This document shows positions 1 through 7,107 of a stretch of DNA of 9,537 nucleotides, in pieces (the stretch's first letter is position 1; every line of letters starts with the position of its first letter). The notes beneath the pieces were generated by a model. It was not told the DNA's origin. It ran no database searches and worked only from the letters and a program-made list of their open reading frames with translations. The stretch spans positions 1-9,537 of the forward strand of contig JAVKNF010000016.1 in assembly GCA_031537795.1 (NCBI GenBank). The letters run 5' to 3'. Position numbers and translations under genes: made by a program. This DNA comes from JAVKNF01 sp031537795 (GTDB lineage: Bacteria > Pseudomonadota > Alphaproteobacteria > Rickettsiales > Deianiraeaceae).

Positions 1-84
1 AAAAAAGAAATGAAAAGCCCTTGTGTCGGAATAAACGGCGTATGCGAAAGACATCCTATAAACAACCTTCTTACGATTTTATAA
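1..84 (+). other. GC-richer open stretch at window edge, coding frame uncertain
   Basis: Bases about 17-60 are visibly richer in G+C than the rest of the window. Two + strand frames are open here. Frame 1 runs from the edge to TAA at 82-84 and encodes a Cys-containing tail ending in HPINNLLTIL. Frame 3 is open through 107 and ends at TGA 108-110 just after a run of nine A; removing one A would join it to the ORF at 88-291. A minus-strand frame is also open. I recognise none of these products. The stretch could be the 3' end of a gene entering from the left, or the 5' part of the gene at 88-291. Confidence 0.25.
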
Positions 85-87
85 AAA

Positions 88-291
88 ATGACATTCTTAA
101 AAAAAAATGAATCAGATACAAATGAAAAATCCGAATTGTTCAAGAATTCAGATATTTCTTTGGAAGAGCAAAATATATTAGAATATTTTACCGATAAAGA
201 GGAGGATGAATTTAACTACAATAATTTTTATATAGAAGAAAGTTTGCGTTGCTACAGAGCCATTTATTTGATTTGCAATAAAAAGAATTAA
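88..291 (+). CDS. small acidic hypothetical protein (67 aa), start uncertain
   Basis: This ORF of 67 codons starts at ATG 88 and ends in TAA at 289-291, nine bases before the convergent stop of the azoreductase gene. The product is hydrophilic and acidic in the middle (DKEEDEF), with no signal peptide or membrane segment. The only hydrophobic patch is near the C-terminus (CYRAIYLIC). I do not recognise a family. The start is doubtful: there is no Shine-Dalgarno sequence, and the reading frame carries an A9 run at 99-107. Dropping one A from that run joins codons from about N7 onward to an open frame that enters from the left edge. It may therefore be the 3' half of a larger, possibly frameshifted, gene rather than an independent small protein. 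No convergent terminator hairpin is visible between it and the next gene. Confidence 0.4.
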   Translation: MTFLKKNESDTNEKSELFKNSDISLEEQNILEYFTDKEEDEFNYNNFYIEESLRCYRAIYLICNKKN

Positions 292-300
292 AAAGGTTGA

Positions 301-918
301 TCAAAACTCTTCTATAATCTTATCAATTTTTTCTTTTGAATTCTTTATAGCTTCCTCTCTCGTATCTTGACCTCTTAAACCTTCTGAAGTTACTATTTCT
401 ATGTTTTTTATTCCTAAAAAGTAAAAAATATTCTGAATTAAAGTTTCTTGATGATCCCAAGCTTTATATGGTTCTGAAGAATAAACACCTCCTCTTGAAG
501 AAACGATAATTAATTTTTTATTTCCAGATATTAAACCTTCTGGCCCATTTTCTCCGTATTTAAATGTCACGCCAACTCTAACAATTTGGTCTATATAGGC
601 TTTTAAAACTGAAGGTATAGATAAATTCCACATAGGAGCTCCAATAATAATAATATCGGCTTCTATTATTTCTCTAATTAATTTATTTCCAATTTCTAAA
701 GAATCATTCATTTCTTTCGTTCTTTCATTTTCTTTTGTATAGGCGGAATGAATCGCTAAACCTGATAAATGAGGTATTTCATTTTTGGAGATGTCTTTTT
801 CTTGAATTTCTACGTTTGGATATTTTGATTTAATTTTATCTATGATATTTCGAGATAAAGCTTTAGTCACTGAAAATGGATTTGGGCTGCTTTGAATTGA
901 TAATATCTTTCTGTTCAT
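301..918 (-). CDS. azoR: FMN-dependent NAD(P)H azoreductase / quinone oxidoreductase (AzoR family)
   Basis: The product is a cytosolic flavodoxin-fold enzyme expected to transfer two electrons from NAD(P)H via FMN to quinones or azo compounds, usually read as protection against quinone and thiol stress. Its 205 residues match the roughly 200-residue family length. Signatures appear in order. The N-terminal beta strand is followed by the FMN phosphate loop SSPNPFSVTKAL (residues 10-21). The flavin-contacting loop is APMWNLSIPSVLKAYID (94-110), the family's PMYNF-IPS-LK-WID motif. VGVTFKYGENGPEGL (115-129) follows, then the SRGG loop (141-144). Start ATG 918 gives the normal N-terminus, and the gene stops with TGA, which argues that TGA is a true stop in this organism. 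It is monocistronic, convergent with the small ORF to its left and divergent from the 534-residue gene. There is no Shine-Dalgarno sequence. Confidence 0.93.
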   Translation of the reverse strand: MNRKILSIQSSPNPFSVTKALSRNIIDKIKSKYPNVEIQEKDISKNEIPHLSGLAIHSAYTKENERTKEMNDSLEIGNKLIREIIEADIIIIGAPMWNLSIPSVLKAYIDQIVRVGVTFKYGENGPEGLISGNKKLIIVSSRGGVYSSEPYKAWDHQETLIQNIFYFLGIKNIEIVTSEGLRGQDTREEAIKNSKEKIDKIIEEF

Positions 919-933
919 AAATAAAGGTTAGTC

Positions 934-963
934 AATATATAGGCTTTCATTTATAATATTCAA
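934..963 (-). promoter_or_regulatory. candidate sigma70 promoter for azoR
   Basis: On the minus strand TTGAAT (958-963) and TATATT (934-939) are separated by 18 bp. Transcription would start near 927, leaving a leader of only about 9 nt before ATG 918. The match was judged by eye, and an AT-rich background yields such matches by chance. The remaining intergenic DNA to 1207 holds no other gene I can support. Confidence 0.35.
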
Positions 964-1171
964 GAGAATTTTAAAAATTTTGATAAATATAAAGAATCTT
1001 AAAATTAAAATAGTGGTTCATTTTATTTGATAAGTATAAAAATAGGATCGCAATATAATTAGAGGTAACCGCTTAATTTTATGAATATGAAGTTTTTGAA
1101 ATTTCAAGATCTATAGTTTGAATAATTTAATATAAAAATTAATACATTTTTAATATTTTATTACAAATTTC

Positions 1172-1199
1172 TTGCAATAAAAGTATTTTCAAGTATAAA
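1172..1199 (+). promoter_or_regulatory. candidate sigma70 promoter for the 534-aa gene
   Basis: TTGCAA (1172-1177) and TATAAA (1194-1199) are separated by 16 bp. The -10 box lies only 8 nt upstream of ATG 1208, so a transcript from it would be leaderless or nearly so. No Shine-Dalgarno sequence precedes the ATG. Confidence 0.4.
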
Positions 1200-1207
1200 T
1201 ATATAGT

Positions 1208-2812
1208 ATGGCTGAAAAAATTCTACAGAAAGAAGATTTTAAAATTAGATTAAAAGGAGGTATAGAATTTAAAAAGACTGCGAATTTCGAGAATGAAATA
1301 GTAATTAAAGCGCTTAACATATTATCTCCAACTATAAATAAAGATGTTTATTTATTAAACACGCAAAGTTTTGTTGATGAAGAAAAAAGAAAAAAACTTA
1401 TAAAGCAAGGTGTTCAAAACCCAACATTAATATCACATAATGTCGCAAAAAATATATTATTAAAGAGTGATATTAGGAGATTAGAGGAGATTGCAAAATT
1501 AACTCCAAATCAAGAACTTCGGAGATTAAATTTAGAAAATTTAAAAAAATTAACAAAGTATTTATTAGAAAAAGAAAAAAAATTATCAAAAGCTCAAGAA
1601 GATACTTTAAGCAAATTGAAAGATGTAAAAATAGAAAGAGAAACGGAAATTGAATTATTTTCTAATGTGGAAAATAATTTGATAGAATTTATAAAAAGAG
1701 ACACTAAAACTACTATTGATAATCTATTAGAAGCAATAAAACTAAACAATATCATTAAATTTACAACTAGCGATAATCTAACTTCTGTAGGGCACGCTTA
1801 TCTTTTGTATCATAACATAAAAGATGATAGATATTATATAATTTCCTCCACAGGAGATGATAATACATTTAAAGATCTAAAAGAACAATATTGGTTTCGT
1901 TGTTTAAGCGAGAGAATAAATGTAGATATTTTATGTAAAAATAGGCAAAATTTTAATCAAGGTTGTATTTTTTGCGCTTCATATACAGAACATCTTTTAA
2001 GAACAGGTAAAAGTATTAAAGATTTAGCAGACCAAATGCCAAAAGATATTGAGAAAAATATAATGGAAGTTAGTTATTTTTCTATAAAACCTTTTTACAA
2101 AGATAACGATCTTACAGAATGCAACGAAGAAGAATTAGCAAATATATTTTTTATTAATGAGAAGCGTATATTAGAAAATATATCTCAAGATAGCGATAAT
2201 TCAGAAGCAATAATTAGAAATTTTAGAAATAATTTCCCTGAAAGAATATATTCTGTTGCTGAAGAGAGAGTATTGGATGAGAAGTTTAATTTAAAAGATA
2301 TAAAATTATATGAAATAAACAATGATAAAAGATCATCAATTAGAATTAGAGATCAAAAAAATTACAAGAACAAAGAAATCATTAATAAGATGTCGGAAAT
2401 TTTAAAACAGGCAATTTTGAATACCCAAAAATCTATGTTAAAGAAAAAAGAATGTGAACTTGTACCTACATCTATTTTTAAAAATAATCATTTTGTAAAA
2501 TCAATAATTCATTTTGCGCAGACTTACCAAGGAATTGGAAATACTACTAAAGATAAATTTGTTAAGTATTTCCAAAATAAATATACTTCTGAATATTACA
2601 CAAAAGCTTCACTCGAAAATGTTTTTTATATCGCTCAAAATCTATCATATCAATATCAAACTTTAGCGAAAGAAAATAATTTTTTTACAGGTAGAACGGA
2701 AAATTTAGGTAAAATTGTTGGGCAAAGATTATGCAGAATTCCAATTGAATTTACAGACAACATAGTAGATGATGCATTGAAAATGCTTGAACCTCAAGGA
2801 CAGATAAATTAA
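1208..2812 (+). CDS. 534-aa soluble protein with possible clan-CE (YopJ/Ulp1-like) catalytic core; candidate effector
   Basis: The reading frame is intact at 534 residues, with no signal peptide and no membrane segment. Residues about 85-165 are a charged helical, probably coiled-coil, region rich in Lys, Glu and Leu. The centre holds a pattern like clan-CE cysteine proteases and YopJ acetyltransferases. H196 lies in SVGHAYLLYH, followed by a beta-hairpin-like stretch ending STGDDN (acids D217/D218). Then comes QNFNQGCIFCASYTEHLL, with Q247 six residues before C253, the Gln-x5-Cys spacing of that clan. His-to-Cys distance is 57, against about 63 in YopJ. The usual CG after the Gln is here GC, so the match is imperfect. 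Residues 290-534 are unrecognised. Such folds in intracellular bacteria often act on host proteins, but this role is inference. It is divergent from azoR, with the nearby -10 box suggesting a very short leader. The start is ATG 1208; AAAGGAGG at 1253-1260 is internal coding (Lys-Gly-Gly). Confidence 0.75.
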   Translation: MAEKILQKEDFKIRLKGGIEFKKTANFENEIVIKALNILSPTINKDVYLLNTQSFVDEEKRKKLIKQGVQNPTLISHNVAKNILLKSDIRRLEEIAKLTPNQELRRLNLENLKKLTKYLLEKEKKLSKAQEDTLSKLKDVKIERETEIELFSNVENNLIEFIKRDTKTTIDNLLEAIKLNNIIKFTTSDNLTSVGHAYLLYHNIKDDRYYIISSTGDDNTFKDLKEQYWFRCLSERINVDILCKNRQNFNQGCIFCASYTEHLLRTGKSIKDLADQMPKDIEKNIMEVSYFSIKPFYKDNDLTECNEEELANIFFINEKRILENISQDSDNSEAIIRNFRNNFPERIYSVAEERVLDEKFNLKDIKLYEINNDKRSSIRIRDQKNYKNKEIINKMSEILKQAILNTQKSMLKKKECELVPTSIFKNNHFVKSIIHFAQTYQGIGNTTKDKFVKYFQNKYTSEYYTKASLENVFYIAQNLSYQYQTLAKENNFFTGRTENLGKIVGQRLCRIPIEFTDNIVDDALKMLEPQGQIN

Positions 2813-2866
2813 ATTAATTATCTTCTTAAGCAATATTTTATATTTGGAAGAATATTCTAATACAAT

Positions 2867-3393
2867 CTATTTCGATTTTTTTATATTAATTCTAGTTTTT
2901 ATATTAATTTTAGCAAGTAAATCAATTAAATCATTCTTTTTTAAAGAAATACAACCCGCTGTCGGAGAATAGTTTTCTCTTGCAACGTGTAAGAATATAG
3001 CACTTCCTTTTTTGGTATGCCTTTCTTATTATAACCAATTGGAAGAATTATATCGTATAAATCGTAATCTCTATATAGATTTTCTGATGAATTTATACAT
3101 TCATTTGAAGGTAGGATAATAAATTTATTATAAAGCGAGCTATCGCTTACATCACACCAGCCGTAATTCTTTTCAATATTAATAAGGGGTAATTTTGTAG
3201 CTAAATTATTAATTTTATCTTTTCTATAAAATACTTCATTTATTTCAAAAATACCAAGCGGAGTTTTATCGTCTCCTTCAATTTTATGTTTTATTGCCCC
3301 ATTTTTACCAATTGCACATTTGTAATTACTATTTTTATAAGTTAAAAAACATTCATTTTCTTTAACGTTGACATTTATAATATTATCTTCCAA
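2867..3393 (-). pseudogene. L,D-transpeptidase (YkuD family), frameshifted just before the catalytic motif
   Basis: This is a periplasmic enzyme type that forms 3-3 peptide cross-links or attaches proteins to peptidoglycan. The upstream frame (150 codons, stop at 2941) carries the N-terminal two thirds: CAIGKNGAIKHKIEGDDKTP (the G-x-GD-TP-G family motif), then NYGWCDVSDSSLYNK and DYDLYDIILPIGYN. It lacks the active site. Moving to the -1 frame at the A6 run (3008-3013) gives GSAIFLHVARENYSPTAGC, containing the catalytic His and the TxGC cysteine, and then 27 more residues to TAG at 2867-2869. The two halves together match the compact alphaproteobacterial YkuD family in order and length. The only start at the left is TTG 3393. 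In that frame the sequence also reads without a stop into the preceding peptidase domain, so it may be the C-terminal domain of a larger protein. Expression would need frameshifting; otherwise it is a recent pseudogene. Confidence 0.8.
3007..3013 (-). other. A-AAA-AAG slippery heptamer at the L,D-transpeptidase frame break
   Basis: On the coding strand the in-frame codons CCA AAA AAG contain the heptamer A-AAA-AAG, the best-known bacterial -1 ribosomal slip site (dnaX type). A -1 slip continues directly as GGA AGT GCT, the frame with the catalytic His and Cys. GAAAGG (3020-3025) lies 6 nt upstream and could act as a weak internal Shine-Dalgarno sequence. I see no strong downstream hairpin. 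The same sequence is equally explained by loss of one A. Confidence 0.45.
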
Positions 3394-4112
3394 GTAAGGA
3401 TCTTTTTCTTTTAACCTAAATAGACTGCTTCCGTAAAATTCATTATTGATGTTTTTAAATGAAATAGCAGAAATTAATGCACCGTCAGTGTTAGATTCTT
3501 CGTAACTTTTTTATAACTCAAAATATAAATTTTATTATCTCCATCAGTTTCAAGAACAATTCCTACGTGACCTCCAATACCGTTGCTATTATTTTTTGTC
3601 TGTTTGTTAGAGAATTTTCTAAAAATCAAAATATCACCTTCTTTAACATCTTTAATATTTTTTAAAGGTATAGCGTTCAAATTTTTAGCAAATATAGCAT
3701 AAGTGAATAAATTTTCCTTTATTGCATCTTGAGAGTTAAATCCAACATTCAAGAGGAAATTATTCAAGTTATGCATATCATACGTCCACATTAAATTGTA
3801 CTTATTGCTGAATTCATCTTTATTGATAGTTCCAAGAACATAATTAATGAAACCAGCGCAGTCGTGTGGAGAAATTTCAAATTTTTCATAATTAAAATTT
3901 TCTGAATTAATACTGTCTCCAAAAGAATACCCGTTATGAACGAGCAATACACCGTCAAGATTATTGTGAGATGTGTAGAATATTGAATTTTTATCAATAC
4001 TAATACCACCTCTAGGTCTTTTATACCAATAAAATATTGAACTTCTAACTAGATGCTTTTGAATATAAGAATTGTATATATTGGTGTTGATATTTTTAAG
4101 TGCCGTTAACAT
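3394..4112 (-). pseudogene. NlpC/P60-superfamily cysteine peptidase domain, C-terminal frame break
   Basis: The longest open piece (212 codons from ATG 4112, stop at 3474) carries an NlpC/P60-like fold. SPHDCAGFINYVLG holds the probable nucleophile C85. VKEGDILIF (157-164 region) follows, and GGHVGIVLETD holds the probable H182. Such enzymes cleave peptidoglycan stem peptides, and the DCAGF form also resembles the DUF1175/YfaT branch. The frame is lost at an A6 run (3507-3512). Adding one A continues as SYEESNTDGALISAISF to a natural-looking end (NNEFYGSSLFRLKE), and then without a stop into the L,D-transpeptidase segment. To the left the same frame extends past ATG 4112 through TAA (4155-4157) and TGA (4290-4292). 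The ATG is therefore probably internal to an older, longer protein. Family assignment is moderate; decay is clear. Confidence 0.65.
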
Positions 4113-4641
4113 AATAATGATATTTGAAGGAATAGTTTTATCGGCTCTAGGATCTTAAAGGTTTAAATCTTGAAAATCTTGTGCCGGTAATTTATTATTT
4201 AGTTCTGTATTTTTTAGAAATTTACCGCTGATAATTTGATTCAATTCGTTATCAGAAAAGATATAAAACGTCATGAGGATCATAACTTTTCAACCTAAAT
4301 CAATCGAATTTAAAGAAAGCATACTGTTATCAAATTCAATTATATAATTAACTGATTGCGAATTTTTAAAATAAGATTGGAATTTGAAATTTTTTGTCTT
4401 GTTTTAATTTCAGTAATCAAACTATTCAATTTCGTTATATCTTTTTTTTGAGTTAGATGAAATTTAGCAACAATATCAAAGGCTTTTTTTGTAATTTGAT
4501 TATTGTATTTTTTATTTACAACATGGCTGTATTCAGTTTTAGTTATCGGTAATATAACTTCGGTAGTTTTTTGTTTTGTTGTGTGCAAGAGAATAGCGAA
4601 ATAAAAATAATAATAATTATTATTTTAAATTTTACCAGTAT
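4113..4641 (-). pseudogene. N-terminal remnant of the lipoprotein relic (lipobox, broken frames and stops)
   Basis: No single frame covers this stretch, but the pieces join into one sequence. It begins with a hydrophobic segment (IIIIIIFISLFSC) whose lipobox Cys is at 4585-4587 and which has no ATG; an ATA at 4639-4641 sits where a start would be. Adding one A to the A6 run at 4567-4572 leads into the 82-codon ORF at 4340-4588 (Lys/Thr-rich, ends LILKIRNQLII). Adding one A to the A5 run at 4363-4367 leads on to NYIIEFDNSMLSLNSIDLG, where TGA (4290-4292) interrupts. The frame then runs to LPAQDFQDLNL, TAA (4155-4157) and DPRADKTIPSNIII before the peptidase part. The 82-codon ORF starts only with TTG, so I do not think it is an independent gene. 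The stretch follows the GH3-amidase stop within a few bases, as in a former operon of lipoproteins. Confidence 0.6.
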
Positions 4642-4643
4642 GA

Positions 4644-6572
4644 TTAAAGAGATCTTTTTATCTTCCAAATTGATATTTTCCCATTCTTATTCTTTTTGTT
4701 AAATTCATTTAGATATTTCTCAAAATCTATTTCTATCACTTTACTTGCTAAAGAGCTTGCATGTTTTATTTTTAATAAATTATGATTCTTGGTCAAAAAT
4801 CCTACGTGTGTTGCGTCTTTTTGAGTTATGATACTATTATCTGTTTTATTTTTGATTTCCGAATCATCAGAAATGAAAATGATAAGATAAATATCGTCTC
4901 TTAATTTCAATAGATTACTTGCCTTTAGAGATTTTGCATTAACATAGTTAATGTTTACATCTTCAAGGTCTCCAGCTTTTATATTGTAAACGTAATCAAA
5001 GAATTTTTTTTTGTTAATCGAAATTTTTTCATTGTGGTTATCTGAAGATATTTTTGATGTAATATTTTCAAAAATAGAAGGAAATTTCAGTAATGTATCT
5101 AGAATGAAAAAATGTCTTCTGTGTTCTATATTGTATTTAAGATAATCATCATTCATCTCGTTAATTTCTTTGTATTTATAGAAATTTATTTCTTTGATTT
5201 TTCTGCGGAAATCTTCTAAATTTTTAGAGCTACTTGCCGAGATGACTGCATTGAAATATGTAACACAGTTTAATTCACCTATTTTATATAATAAATCTTC
5301 ATTTCCATTTTTTGAATAAGGAGAATTTAGAAAATATTTAGTAAAATATTCAATTTTTTGAGGTAATGGTTTTTTGCTATTTTTCTTAATTTCGAATTCT
5401 ATTTTCTTTTCTTGAGTTCTATTGTGAATCAAGTTCTTAATTCTCTCATAAGATAGATGAATTTTATCTTCAGATATTTTTCCATTTGATATATTATCAA
5501 GAATAATGTTGTAAATCTTTTCCGCTATATCTTTATCATATTGCATTTGGTTTGCATGTAATATTATATCAGTTCCAGCGTTTATTGCATTAACAACAAT
5601 TTCTTTTAGAGTATATTTCTTATTCAAGGCATTCATATCTATTGCATCTGAAATTATAACTCCTTTATAGTTTAATTTTTCTCGTAATAATTTAGTTATT
5701 GTGTTGTATGAAATTGAAGCAGGGTAAATATTGTCAATATTTCTATTAAATAAATGACCAGTCATAATCATATCTACTTTATCTTTTTTAATTAATAATT
5801 TATAAGGGTTTAGTTCAACTTCTTTCCAAGTGTTTGTGATATCTACAAAACCTTCATGAGTATCTGATAAGGCGCTACCGTGCCCTGGGAAGTGCTTTAT
5901 TGAAGTTAAAATTCCATTTTGGTTGTAAATATCTATAATTTCTTCTGCAATTTTTGCAACATTTGTAGCATTATCTCCAAGTAAGCGATGTTTTCTATTG
6001 AGGAAAAAATCTGGATCTTTATTTATCTGGATATCAACCACTGGAACAAAATTAACAGAGAAGCCCAAACCTTTGATTTGTTTTGCGTATTGATTCATTA
6101 GATGCTTTCTTTTACTTTTTTTCATTTTTGCAAATTCTCCTGAAGAAGATATATCGTTGAAATTATCTATATTGTATAATCTATTCACTCCACGGTATTT
6201 TAACTCTATTAATTCATTTTTTTTATTTAAAGCTACGCCTCCTTCCTGATCAACTGCAATAAATTCAATTCCTGCATTTTTTAATTTTTTCATATTTTCA
6301 AGTAATATTTCTTTTGAATAAGCGTTCCTATTTTTACCTGTCAAAAGATCTTGCAAGAAGAATACAGCTCCACCAAGTTTATTTTTTTCTAGCATATAGT
6401 CTAAATCTTCGTCCCTAAAACCAACAACAATCATAGATTTTATTTTATGACCTATTTTCTTTTCTGTTTCTAGTTTTAAATTTAAGTATTCTTTATTTTT
6501 AGAACAACCTGAAATAAGAGAAAACAATATAAATAACAAATATTTATTTCTTATTATATTCAAAATATACAT
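4644..6572 (-). CDS. GH3 beta-N-acetylhexosaminidase (NagZ-like) fused to DUF1460-type N-acetylmuramoyl-L-alanine amidase, lipoprotein
   Basis: The product has 642 residues. A type II signal ends in LISGC, giving lipid-modified Cys23, so it should sit on a membrane facing the periplasm. Residues about 35-385 are a GH3/NagZ barrel. FIAVDQEGG (104-112) is followed by KHFPGHGSALSDTHEG (226-241), with the family's H/D dyad in GHG...DTH. GVIISDAIDMNAL (304-316) carries the nucleophile D309. NagZ enzymes are normally about 340 residues; here about 250 more follow. These match DUF1460 amidases: KYFLNSPY (412-419), GELNCVTYFNAV with probable nucleophile C436, DATHVGFL with H589, and IKHASSLASKVIEIDFEKYL (602-621). 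The expected chemistry is release of GlcNAc, then cleavage of the MurNAc-L-Ala amide. The frame is intact across A9 (5004-5012) and A8 (6217-6224). Start ATG 6572 gives a normal signal peptide; there is no Shine-Dalgarno sequence. Confidence 0.88.
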   Translation of the reverse strand: MYILNIIRNKYLLFILFSLISGCSKNKEYLNLKLETEKKIGHKIKSMIVVGFRDEDLDYMLEKNKLGGAVFFLQDLLTGKNRNAYSKEILLENMKKLKNAGIEFIAVDQEGGVALNKKNELIELKYRGVNRLYNIDNFNDISSSGEFAKMKKSKRKHLMNQYAKQIKGLGFSVNFVPVVDIQINKDPDFFLNRKHRLLGDNATNVAKIAEEIIDIYNQNGILTSIKHFPGHGSALSDTHEGFVDITNTWKEVELNPYKLLIKKDKVDMIMTGHLFNRNIDNIYPASISYNTITKLLREKLNYKGVIISDAIDMNALNKKYTLKEIVVNAINAGTDIILHANQMQYDKDIAEKIYNIILDNISNGKISEDKIHLSYERIKNLIHNRTQEKKIEFEIKKNSKKPLPQKIEYFTKYFLNSPYSKNGNEDLLYKIGELNCVTYFNAVISASSSKNLEDFRRKIKEINFYKYKEINEMNDDYLKYNIEHRRHFFILDTLLKFPSIFENITSKISSDNHNEKISINKKKFFDYVYNIKAGDLEDVNINYVNAKSLKASNLLKLRDDIYLIIFISDDSEIKNKTDNSIITQKDATHVGFLTKNHNLLKIKHASSLASKVIEIDFEKYLNEFNKKNKNGKISIWKIKRSL

Positions 6573-6585
6573 AATGGAATATTAA

Positions 6586-6613
6586 AAAATATTAATTATT
6601 TTTTAATTGTCAA
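6586..6613 (-). promoter_or_regulatory. candidate promoter for the GH3-amidase gene
   Basis: On the minus strand a perfect TTGACA (-35, 6608-6613) is followed after 16 bp by TATTTT (6586-6591, four of six consensus bases). Transcription would start near 6579, about 7 nt before ATG 6572. The -35 is strong; the -10 is weak and ambiguous in this AT-only stretch. Confidence 0.4.
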
Positions 6614-6637
6614 ATAAATTCCAGTAATAATTTAAGT

Positions 6638-7107
6638 TTAAATCAAAGAATAACTAGTGTCTCTTATTATATCGCAACAATTTTCAGCTCCAGTATTTCT
6701 TGAATCTGAATTTTCCATTATTATTTCTTTTTTTGGAATTTCCGTTTCTTTAATTTTCATTTCGGAAAGTTGTTCGCATTTTTTTTTAAAATTTGATTTT
6801 TCTTCTTCACATTTCTGTATTAATTTTCGGAATTCTTTATTATGATCAATAGAAATCACATTATTGTCAAAAAGAAGCTCTATAAATGGCTCATTATTAA
6901 GAAGATACATTATCATATTGTGTGTTTCATTTACTATTTTTTGTTCATCTTGATACATCTCAAGAGCTTCTATTTTATATCTTATTACAATATCATTAAA
7001 TTTCAAAGGATCTAATATATATATTGATCTTTTTCATTAACTATAGGGATTTCATTCTCTGTTTTACAAACCATCTTTACAAATTCTTTGCTCGTACCTT
7101 CTGTAAT
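6638..7107 (-). pseudogene. C-terminal part of the disrupted LRR gene
   Basis: After the TAA at 7108-7110 the frame stays open (ITEGTSKEFVKMVCKTENEI...) until an A5 run at 7030-7034. Adding one A there continues as SIYILDPLKFNDIVIRYK, into the 122-codon ORF that ends at 6638. That ORF's own start would be TTG 7006, in the middle of the natural-looking DPLKF, so it is probably not a separate gene. The segment is charged and helical. Residues EEEKSNFKKKCEQLSEMK suggest a short coiled coil, and there are two adjacent cysteines near the end (ENCCDI). No family is recognised. Continuity with the LRR part is inference from uninterrupted, composition-matched reading frames; it could instead be a second decayed gene. 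Confidence 0.5.

Noticed and set aside
1096..1107. Palindrome TTGAAATTTCAA in the divergent intergenic region
   Set aside because: Short and AT-rich, not placed on a predicted promoter; expected by chance in such DNA.
1081..1116. Eleven-codon ORF beginning MNMKFL in the azoR/534-aa gap, possibly a leader peptide
   Set aside because: Very short, no regulatory hairpins around it, and AGAGGT lies too far upstream; expected by chance.
1253..1260. AAAGGAGG as a Shine-Dalgarno for a later start of the 534-aa gene
   Set aside because: No ATG, GTG or TTG follows at suitable spacing; the bases simply encode Lys-Gly-Gly.
3791..4009. Overlapping minus-strand ORF of 72 codons inside the peptidase relic
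   Set aside because: Alternate frame of the segment that encodes the DCAGF motif; no features of its own.
6657..6845. + strand ORF of 62 codons opposite the LRR relic
   Set aside because: Ser/Phe/Ile-rich shadow of the minus-strand coding sequence with no motif.
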